NCBI GenBank assembly: GCA_022605405.1
Contig: JABYQQ010000001.1
Coordinates: 682,001 to 746,000 of the forward strand
Direction: 5' to 3'
DNA length: 64,000 nucleotides
Source of the DNA: Earliella scabrosa
Taxonomy: Eukaryota; Basidiomycota; Agaricomycetes; Polyporales; Polyporaceae
Position numbers and translations under genes: made by a program. How positions within the stretch are numbered: the first letter of the stretch is position 1; the number at the start of each line of letters is the position of its first letter. The notes under the pieces are model-generated. The model ran no database searches. It saw nothing but the letters and a program-made list of their open reading frames with translations, and was not told the origin of the DNA. Positions 57,370-64,000 of the stretch are shown here, one piece after another.

Positions 57370-57641
57370 GATAAGGGAGCGTCTCAATGTTTGTCTGTAT
57401 ACCGTATCTTGCCGTCGTACAGTAACACGCGAATCTGTTCCAGACGGGAATACGATGCGTATGTCTCGATATGCTGTCGTTGCTGAAGTGTGATAGACAG
57501 CCGTCATGGTCTCGCGCAGTCGCAGCAATTCGACTGACTGGTCACTGCATTGTGCATGAACGTAAGAGGATCCTAACGACATGCGAGTCTACAAACAAGA
57601 TGTATCTGGCACGAGTTCGCTCAAGGGTTGAAAGGGGTATA

Positions 57642-60007
57642 CTACTCGTTCACGTAAGGGCGAATAAGCATCGGGAGCTGAGTCCCCTTCTCCGGTTCGC
57701 TCAGCAAAGCAGGTCTCTGTAAAAAGGTACCTGCAGGCCGCAAGTCTTCCGCGGAGACAGCCAGTTCGAACTCGAACGCGCGCAGGAGAGTGAAGACAAT
57801 GACCTTCATCCTGCACAGTCCAGAAGTCAATGCCTTTCCGAGTCGAACGGATACCAGGAACGAGGACGCACTCTGTGATGGCGAACCGATAGCCGATGCA
57901 GCCCCGTGCTCCGCCCAGGAAGCTCAACATGTGGCCCCATACCCCAGGAATGCTCGATATGGCCTCCGGCGGATTCTCCCAACGTTCGGGTCTGCGACGG
58001 TGAGCGCCGGAGAGACGCAATGATTGACGGCGTAACGCACCTGAACTCGAGTGCGTCGTCACCCCAAAGCGCTTTGGATTGGTTCAGGCCTACTATGGGC
58101 ATGACTACTCGGTTCCCTTTCGTGATTCTGTTGCAATACACCGATCAGGACGAGTGGCGAAAGTGGTGTCAGCCCACCTACCGGATCTCATGCTGCAAGT
58201 TCCCCTTGCGATCCGTAAACGGCTGTGAGACTGGAAGGACGTCGTCTTGAATGGCAACACGCAAGCTGGTTGTCACAGGCGCATATATGCGCAGGGTCTC
58301 CCTGATGACCGCGTCGAGATACGGCAAAGCTCCGAGCTCCTCCATGGTCGGCATCTCGGACGGCACAGAGAGGAGCTCTTCGCGGAGCTTCGTTTGGGTC
58401 TGCTTAGATCTTGACAAGGCGTAGAGACACCAAGCTGTAGCAGTGTTCGTTGTCTCGTGTCCAGCAGCCAGCAGACTACGTTTGCCAGCTTCGTCAGTAA
58501 CGACAGATAATGGTGTTTATGAGACGTACCTCCCAATCTCTAATGGTGTCATGGTGTCATCCGCGCACCGGTGAGATTCAGACATATGTTGCTCGAGAAT
58601 GTGGGTACGTACGAGCTAACACCTCATCGTCTGACAGGCGTTGATTATCGGGGGTGTCTGTTGCTAGGTTTGCTTTCATGAGCAAGGTGAGAATGTCGCG
58701 ACCGACGATATCCTTCTTCTCGATCCCAGCCGCCGACTCGCCGATGATAGCCTTCTTCCGTTCTTGTATGAGCTGCATCCCGATGCGCCTTGCGATAACC
58801 TGTCCTTCTTTGACTTTTCGCACCCGCTCATCCGGCTGGAACGAATGACTTGTCAGTCAACACATCCCAAATAGCGTGCCATGCACTCACGAAGACGTTC
58901 AACATAGGAAACATGTCCATGAGAACGCGTCCAATGGACATGTTTGGAGGGCGCTTGAAAATCTGCTGAAAGGCCTTGTTCAGCTCGTTTGGCTCGCCAT
59001 CGAGATTCAAAGCGTCGAAGTTGTAGTTGAAGCCTAGTAGTAGACGGGGATATATCAGTGGCTGCGTCCGCGTAGTAGAGGGCGCCCGTCTGTACCTGTC
59101 AGACCAATGACGTCCAGCGTCAGACCGCGTAAACCGTCCATCACGTTGGTACGCAGAGATCCCCCTTGTTCCGCGATTTGCGCCCTCCATACGTCGCGAA
59201 GCTTATGGATCTACAGTGTCAGCGACAGACCCTAGGAACATACCCTAAGACGACTCACCTGAGCAGCCTTCTCCACGAACACTTCGTTGAATTCGCGGAT
59301 TTGAGCGGGCCCAAACGCAGGATTCTAGAGAGGATGTAAACGATCAGAAGGGCCAATCTTTAGCTTTAGCTACAGTTCGACATACCAAGACTCGTCTCTA
59401 GAGCTCCACATTTCAGTTGCGTGAGGCTTGGGAATGTCACGGTGACTCACCTGTCTGCGATGCACTTCACCTATGGGCAAGGATCAGTGGGAGCGGAAAT
59501 GCCAACACGCAGTAGCCCACCTTCGGCTATAATGATACCTGCAACCAGCAGTCAGCGACAAGCCGTCGAGAGACTAGATCAATAGCTGAGAGGTTCGTTG
59601 CTCACTCTTGCCAATCAACCGAGCAGTAGTCCTGCGTCCCTCCATCGGCTTCTCGTAATTGTACGAGTGGGACAAGACGTGACTGATAGTTTCTGGGTCG
59701 ACTGTCCATAGAGACGGAGTCTCATAGGTACGGTTGGCAGTCAGTACACGTTGCGAACAAGGTTGGCCGGACGCACCTGCATGAACCAGCGAATGAGGCA
59801 ATTCGGACCATATTCGTCAGCCCATTCGTGCATCATGAGATGATTATTGACGTTGCTGATTTGTTTGAAATGCCCATAGACCATGCTTGGACTGGGAGGT
59901 CCTGGTAGAAGTGTCAGGGGAGAGAGGTGGACAGGCAGAATGTAGCGCCATGTGGCCCAGAGCAGGAAGGCACAGAAACATATGCCAACGAGACCTAGCA
60001 GTGTCAT
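57642..60007 (-). CDS. Cytochrome P450 monooxygenase 2
   Basis: Second P450, tail to tail with the first (272 bases between stops). The ATG at 60007 begins a membrane anchor ([20 protein letters not shown]) and the hinge [20 protein letters not shown]. Exons then give [40 protein letters not shown], the I-helix [17 protein letters not shown], the ExxR motif [10 protein letters not shown], and the canonical heme loop [13 protein letters not shown]. It ends [12 protein letters not shown] with TAG at 57642. Structure and motifs fit fungal P450 families active in secondary metabolism; a CYP family number cannot be assigned by eye. About twelve introns. All catalytic motifs are intact. Confidence 0.87.
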
Positions 60008-60564
60008 CTGGAAACTGGAAAGAGGGATTACGCTGGAGCGGAGTGCCCAATGCGAGCCGCGGAGGAGGAGGTCGTGTTGGGCCGGGCCTGCGTTTGAGGA
60101 CCGTTCGCGTACGTGAGTCTGCCACGGGAAGTGACTAGTGACAGCGGAGGGATTCCCCGCATACGGGTACTAGGGACGCCCGTGAGGTGAGCTTCTGCCG
60201 GTGCGCACGACCGGGTAGGACCATGGACACTCCCATGTACATGCTCGCGATCGCAACGTGTGTCACTGTGTGGTCAGCGCTCAATTCAGAGTTCGTCGGG
60301 CGCTTTATTCAGCCTTGCAAACGCCGACTTATGAGAGTGATCATGCATCATGCATCAGGGCGCCACGAAGCTGCTCCTTGAATTCGCTTCCGACATGCGG
60401 TAGTAGCCCGAGACAGTCCACGTACCAAGGGGAACCCTTGCTTCACTCGGAACACGGCACACCAACTTCCACATCCCAACCGGCAGCATTCGCACATGTT
60501 GCGCTGACGCGTGGATCCGTCCTCGAAAGCTGCCGGGGATCCGGAGGTCCCAAGGCTAGTAACG
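60008..60564. other. Divergent promoter between P450-2 and UbiA genes
   Basis: The 557 bases between two divergent ATG codons should hold both promoters. An open plus-strand frame near 60187-60381 includes a hydrophobic stretch but shows no link to the UbiA exons. No clear TATA box. Confidence 0.4.
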
Positions 60565-61661
60565 ATGAGCCAGGCTCCTCCCTCTCCAGCCCAGCCCGCA
60601 ATCATCCTCATGGTGAACACTGGCAGCAACCTCACCACTGGCATGAGTCTCAGTCACTACGCAAACGTCGCATGCTACCATGCCTACACGTTGTTCCTCT
60701 TCACCAAGTCTGACATGAAGACAATACTTATGCCTATTGTCAGTCGCATGTTTCCTATGTCCCGGTCGTCATCTCGCTAACGCAGCGCAACAGACATTAT
60801 TCGCATGGTGCACAGTCCCGGAAACCGACCCCGTAGCTTTCGTCCGGGCGGTACTATGGACCTGGCTCTTTCTTCTTCAATTTTGCATATCGAACCAGAG
60901 CCTATCCATCGACGAGGATTTGCGAAACAAACCTTGGCGGCCCATCCCTTCTCGTCGCATCACCATCTTTCATTCGCTCATCCTTCGCTGGACGCTTCTA
61001 CCCGTTTGCATCGTCATATCCGCTCTCAACAATATCGCGGCCGTCGGCATCGTCCTCACACTCGGTATCCTCTTGCACAACGAGCTTCGGCTCGACTCGC
61101 ATTGGGTTACGCGCAACGTGCTCAATGCCCTCGGATACGCCGTCTTCGATGCTGGCGCAACAGCAATTGCTCGAGCTGGTCGGTACAGCGTCTTTTCATC
61201 TCCGGCGGTGAACTGCATTGCTGATGCATGTCCGCCGCGCGCAGATCCGACGTCTCAGCTCCCCCCTGCTGCTCTTGCCGCACACTACTGCAGTATAGGG
61301 ATCGTTCTCACAACAATTCATGCGCAGGACTTTCAAGATGAAGCCGGAGACCGAGCGGAGAAGCGGCGTACGATCCCGATTGTGATGCCTCGTCTTGGAC
61401 GGATCTCCATGCCCGTTGGGTTGACGTTGTGGTCGGTGGGGTTGGGCATCATGTGGAACCGCTCGCTCGTTGTCTTCCTCTCCCTCGTGCTCCCTGGAAG
61501 CTTCGTTGGAGCGCGATTCTACTACCTGCGTACTCCAGAAGCCGACAAGCGTTCTTATCTGCTATACAACGTAAGTCCGTTGCCATCTATCGGCCATAGA
61601 CGGGCTCACATGTTCACAGTTCTGGCTAGCTCTGGCACGGATTACCCCCATGTACGCATGA
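60565..61661 (+). CDS. UbiA-superfamily membrane prenyltransferase or terpene cyclase
   Basis: Four exons (60565-60738, 60794-61178, 61245-61570, 61620-61661) give 308 residues with all joins in frame. UbiA enzymes transfer prenyl chains to acceptors, and some fungal members cyclise farnesyl diphosphate. The start MSQAPPSPAQPA leads into YHAYTLFLFTKSDMKTILMP and helices with VLWTWLFLLQFCISNQ. The first diphosphate motif is NQSLSIDEDLRNKPWRPI, in which the usual NDxxDxxxD is altered to N-Q-x-x-S-x-x-x-D. The second motif is canonical: DFQDEAGDRAEKRRTIPIV. Further helices include VGLTLWSVGLGIMW and VFLSLVLPGSFVGARFYYL; it ends FWLALARITPMYA. Prenyl transfer and cyclisation cannot be told apart from sequence alone. 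It lies between P450-2 and the polyprenyl synthase. Confidence 0.83.
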
Positions 61662-62361
61662 TATCAATTTCAGCGGTGTATCTGCCAAGACGTCCGTTAC
61701 GTGTGTGCCTCTGACGTCACTCTTCATCGTGCTCGCACCCGAATGACTTCTCTGCAACTTTGAGTTCAGTGCTAGAGTCAGCGGTCTATAGGCCGACAGT
61801 CCGAACACATGCCGTGCTCTGGAGGGCAAGCAATATAGTCGCCCTGAATCGATGAGGGATCGGCTCAACATCTCACGTCGTGAACTTGACCGCGCGGCGA
61901 CTCTGTTACCCCCGGAACTATGCCACCGTGAATCGTGATGAGCAACTACAATAGAAGTCTTGGCCGTGTGAGGCGCAGGCTCATAGAACCAACAACTATC
62001 GATTACCCAGTGTGTGGGTACCCCGGGTGAGAGCTCTGTTCGGCGTTCGGGAGGCACAAGCCTCAGGGTCCGAGTCCGAGTCATTGCAACGCCTCGGGGT
62101 TTGTGCGAAGCCACACTAGATCATGATGAGCAGAAGTGCTCATCATCGCGAGGACACGAACGTCACTGCTATTCATAGACGGTCGCGAGATCCTGGAGCA
62201 GCTTGGCCATCGGGACCACGGAGGCGGCGTTTCTCTCCGCGTGACTGCGGTGAAGTTGGGTGAACCACCATATGGACGACCTTGCATCGGACAGGCGTCT
62301 GAACCTTGTAACCCTTGTGTCGGACACTACTACATCAGCTAGAAGATGGAGACGACAGGAG
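61662..62361. other. Spacer between convergent UbiA and polyprenyl synthase genes
   Basis: The 700 bases contain only short frames without domains. Expected to be 3' flanking sequence of both genes. Confidence 0.4.
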
Positions 62362-63789
62362 CTAATTCCTGCGGACGAGAACCGCCTTCGTCAGATCACA
62401 GAGCGCCGTCTTCGCTGCGCTATCGGGAAGCTCGGCCAGCGCCTCGCACGCGCCCCTGGCGTAACACTCCGCAAGAGCCCTCGTCCGGGACAACGCCTGC
62501 GTCTTCCTGACCGATTCGGAAACCTGTCAAGGCGAAGGTGTACCCAGTGAGCCCAGAGCGCACATGTGAAACGACCGGAAGGAAGATCAAGGGCACCTTC
62601 TCAACGTCTCCTGAATGAGAAAAGCGTCGCAGAACGAGAGGACGGATGCTCTCGTCCTCTTGCAGAGCGAAAAACACGGGCGCCGTGATGATCCCCTGCT
62701 TCAGATCGGCGTTGGCGGGTTTCCCGAGGACGGCTTGGTCTCCTTCGTAGTCCAACAGATCGTCCACGAGCTGAACGCATCGTGAGCGGAGCTCCCGCCG
62801 TCCGTGTGAGGAAAACGAGGTGCTTACTTGAAAGGCCATGCCAAGACATTCGCCATATGACGCGGCGACTTCGCGCCACGGGTCGGCGGGGGTGGACCCT
62901 CCGAGAGCGACGCAGCACTGCAGCGCCAGCGAGAACAGGCTCGCGGTCTTCATGTACGTCTGCGTGAGGTACTTCTCCCAGAGGGCGGAGAGCTCGGCGT
63001 CCTGCCGAGGCCACTCGGACGAGACGGTGGTGCCCGTCGCCGAGTGGAGAACATGGGCGAGGCTGTCCGGGTCGCGCGTGTGGCAGCACTCGGACTTGAG
63101 GTCGTCGTCCTGCAGAAACTCTCCCTCGACGAGGGTGCAGACGATCTGGCCGATGAAGGACATCGCTTCGGACGACCCGAGCTTCGCGCCGAGCGTCATG
63201 ATGCGGCCCAGGAGGTAGTCGCCTCCGAGGATGGTGTGGCACGTCCCGAATACCGCTGGGGCAGACGGGGCGCCGCGTCGGGTCTGCGCCTGGTCGATGA
63301 CATCGTCGTGAAGGAGCTGGGGGGGCGTGCGGTCAGCTCTCAGTCCGGGACCACTTCCTGAAGGCCTTACCGATGCGACGTGCAAGACCTCGACGATTTG
63401 GGCCAGGAGAAGTTGCGCAGGAAGGATGTTGTCCAATCCCTCGCCCGTCGCCGCTATCAAGGACAGGACAAATCATCAATCCAACGACGTCTATGCAAGA
63501 GCACTGGCAAGCGATCAAACGCACTGCGCCCTTGAACCGGTTCCTTGTTCAAACTTAAAGACGATCGAAGGTGCCACTCGGATCCGAGCCCGTTTGTGGC
63601 CTGCGACATCAACAGGATGAGACACGGACGCAGGCGCTTTGAGGGCTGCTGTATGTAGTACTGGACCAGCTGGGTCAGCTTGGGATGCGCTGAGGAGGCG
63701 ACCAGGGAGAGGATGTCGTTCTGGAAGTGCTGCAGATACGGCGCGAGGAGGGCCTTGAGCGGCGTGATGAGGGCGCTGGGGTTGTGCAT
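62362..63789 (-). CDS. trans-Polyprenyl diphosphate synthase (COQ1-like), no presequence
   Basis: Builds a prenyl diphosphate chain from shorter allylic diphosphates and isopentenyl diphosphate. The ATG at 63789 begins MHNPSALITPLKALLAPYLQ. The substrate-binding region QQPSKRLRPCLILLMSQATN contains the KRLRP motif. The first Asp-rich motif is LLHDDVIDQAQTRRGAPSA, with the downstream ILGGDYLLGRIM; the second is LVDDLLDYEGDQAVLGKPAN. It ends LCDLTKAVLVRRN at 62362. Length is near 390 residues after splicing. It resembles COQ1/hexaprenyl-type synthases, but the usual long mitochondrial leader is missing and the domain starts almost at the first residue, so a secondary-metabolic paralogue is plausible. 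It could instead be the primary quinone enzyme with a misplaced first exon. Convergent with UbiA. Confidence 0.83.
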
Positions 63790-64000
63790 CGTTGTGACTG
63801 TGAGCGGAGTCCGACCACAGCCTGAGGTGACTCGGGGATAGCCTGGAGGATGATGGTGACCGTCAGCAAGTGTTCCGAAGCTCGGTACTTAAAGCATTTC
63901 CGAACCGTTTTTCTGGTGTAACCCATACCAATAGCTGCAAGGATATACTGCCAGTGGCCTCCGAACGTCCACCGGACAGCCGCAGGTCACGATGTGACCT
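63790..64000. other. Window edge, upstream of polyprenyl synthase
   Basis: Only promoter-type sequence for the minus-strand gene at 63789 is present. An additional upstream exon, if the gene has a mitochondrial leader, would have to lie here or beyond the edge; no convincing one is visible. Confidence 0.35.

Noticed and set aside
1..64000. CRISPR arrays, bacterial operons, prophage
   Set aside because: No direct-repeat/spacer array and no prokaryotic gene organisation; the sequence is eukaryotic throughout.

Overview
This window is nuclear DNA of a filamentous basidiomycete, most likely a wood- or litter-inhabiting member of the Agaricomycetes (Polyporales-like; the order is an inference). 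Genes are split by many short introns of about 50-60 bases with GT..AG ends, lie on both strands with short spacers, and have no operon structure. Fungal Set2, RPA49 and TRAPPC11 proteins, the basidiomycete-expanded 7-TM family resembling DUF6534, and fungal cytochrome P450 and GMC enzymes all support this. Gene starts were placed on true ATG codons and on splice sites read from the sequence, so exon edges are manual calls without transcript support.

Layout. 0.9-5.7 kb: two small SRPBCC (START-like, polyketide-cyclase/dehydrase type) proteins flank a PIN-like/auxin-efflux-type carrier, all on the minus strand. 6.8-39.3 kb is mainly housekeeping: a four-helix membrane protein, a Munc13-like vesicle-priming protein, an unknown Ser/Pro-rich protein, a MARVEL-like protein, TRAPPC11, the divergent pair RPA49 (RNA polymerase I) and SET2 (H3K36 methyltransferase), a second small four-helix protein that had to be assembled from five exons, a secreted SRPBCC paralogue and an IQ+BAG-domain co-chaperone. 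A 21-bp minisatellite lies at 34.4-34.6 kb.

40.2-63.8 kb is accessory in character. It holds an MFS exporter, two DUF6534-like 7-TM proteins, an intracellular GMC flavo-oxidoreductase, a membrane-anchored coiled-coil protein, two cytochromes P450 arranged tail to tail, a UbiA-superfamily integral membrane prenyltransferase or cyclase, and a trans-polyprenyl diphosphate synthase without a mitochondrial presequence. A prenyl-chain maker, a UbiA enzyme, three oxidative enzymes and an exporter together suggest a terpenoid or meroterpenoid biosynthetic cluster. No polyketide synthase, NRPS or class I terpene synthase was seen, so the aromatic or other acceptor would have to come from elsewhere. 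That region also contains a decayed SRPBCC fragment and a roughly 70-bp near-perfect inverted repeat.

The most notable points are the candidate UbiA/polyprenyl-synthase/P450/GMC cluster, the UbiA enzyme's altered first Asp-rich motif, the SRPBCC family scattered as three intact copies plus one relic, and the inverted repeat at 51.2-51.8 kb.
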